From assembly GCA_023299965.1 (NCBI GenBank), contig JALZVN010000376.1:1-6224 (forward strand): a DNA stretch of 6,224 bases, written 5' to 3'. Within the stretch, counting starts at the first letter, position 1. Each line of letters opens with the position of its first letter. This document shows positions 6,049 to 6,224 of this stretch, in pieces. The notes below the pieces were generated by a model that did no database searches, had not been told where the DNA came from, and saw only the letters and a program-made list of their open reading frames with translations. This DNA is from Saprospiraceae bacterium. GTDB taxonomy: Bacteria; Bacteroidota; Bacteroidia; Chitinophagales; Saprospiraceae. The position numbers and the translations under genes are program-made.

Positions 6049-6086
6049 CCTTCCTACGGTAGGCAGGCCTTCCTGCGGTAGGCAGC
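6049..6086. repeat. Tandem pair of 19-bp palindromic units
   Basis: Units 6049-6067 and 6068-6086 are identical except at the eighth base (A/G) and the last base. The first holds a 5-bp inverted repeat, CCTAC-G-GTAGG (6053-6063). In the second the same frame carries CCTGC, so the stem has one mismatch. The phrase resembles a very common Bacteroidota intergenic repeat (recalled, not checked). Confidence 0.7.
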
Positions 6087-6100
6087 TCTCTTCGTTAAAT

Positions 6101-6116
6101 CCCGATTGCTATCGGG
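6101..6116. repeat. Short hairpin CCCGAT/ATCGGG
   Basis: A perfect 6-bp stem (6101-6106 with 6111-6116) with loop TGCT. The motif is one I recall as frequent between Bacteroidota genes. No T-run follows on either strand, so a terminator is unlikely. Between it and the next palindrome (6117-6182) I see only a weak 5-bp pair, CTGTC (6155-6159) with GACAG (6170-6174), and no gene. Confidence 0.55.
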
Positions 6117-6182
6117 GCCTAATAACTAAGGCTATCGTATAGAGATCTTACATGCTGTCTCCAATTTTCGACAGTTCCCTTC

Positions 6183-6220
6183 CAATATTGATCCGCTGAA
6201 TCAATATTGCTGCGCAGCGG
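6183..6220. repeat. Overlapping, mutually exclusive inverted repeats at the window edge
   Basis: CAATATTGAT (6183-6192) and ATCAATATTG (6200-6209) form a perfect 10-bp stem with a 7-base loop. That loop contains CCGCTG (6193-6198), which is itself complementary to CAGCGG (6215-6220). The perfect palindrome GCTGCGCAGC (6209-6218) overlaps the latter. The three foldings compete. The element may continue past base 6224. Confidence 0.7.
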
Positions 6221-6224
6221 GCGG

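Noticed and set aside
6049..6086. CRISPR array
   Set aside because: The two units abut with no spacers between them and only two copies exist.

Overview
The window looks like a piece of a Bacteroidota chromosome, perhaps from a Saprospiria, Cytophagia or Flavobacteriia-type lineage. The best evidence is the type IX secretion (T9SS, Por) C-terminal sorting domain on the first protein. Moderately low GC, no clear Shine-Dalgarno sequences before the starts, and long gaps full of short palindromes agree with this. I cannot name the genus from sequence alone.

Layout: (1) 1-867 (+), the 3' end of a gene for a secreted cysteine-rich protein with two tandem ~95-residue units and a T9SS sorting domain. 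(2) 868-1195, non-coding: a probable terminator built from 7-bp repeats, then a GC-rich, highly palindromic block, then a five-copy 7-bp tandem array. (3) 1196-2482 (-), a 12-helix MFS exporter-like transporter. (4) 2586-4562 (-), a sulfotransferase domain fused to a long TPR array, clearly more AT-rich than its neighbours. (5) 4563-4915, non-coding: two palindromic elements and a strong intrinsic terminator for the gene to its right. (6) 4916-5872 (-), an SPFH/Band 7 membrane-anchored protein closest to the HIR (hypersensitive-induced reaction) subgroup. (7) 5873-6224, non-coding: upstream region of the SPFH gene plus a run of short inverted and direct repeats that continues off the edge.

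The genes do not form an obvious pathway. The SPFH gene is closed off by its own terminator. The sulfotransferase-TPR gene and the MFS gene share a strand with a 103-bp gap and no visible terminator between them, so they could be co-transcribed, but no functional link is evident. The first gene converges on the MFS gene across the repeat-rich block. No tRNA, rRNA, CRISPR array, integrase or transposase gene is visible.

I found no convincing multi-gene novel system. The most noteworthy items are the duplicated cysteine-rich T9SS cargo, the sulfotransferase-TPR fusion with compositional signs of transfer, and the structured non-coding elements, especially the GC-rich block framed by inverted 7-bp arrays.
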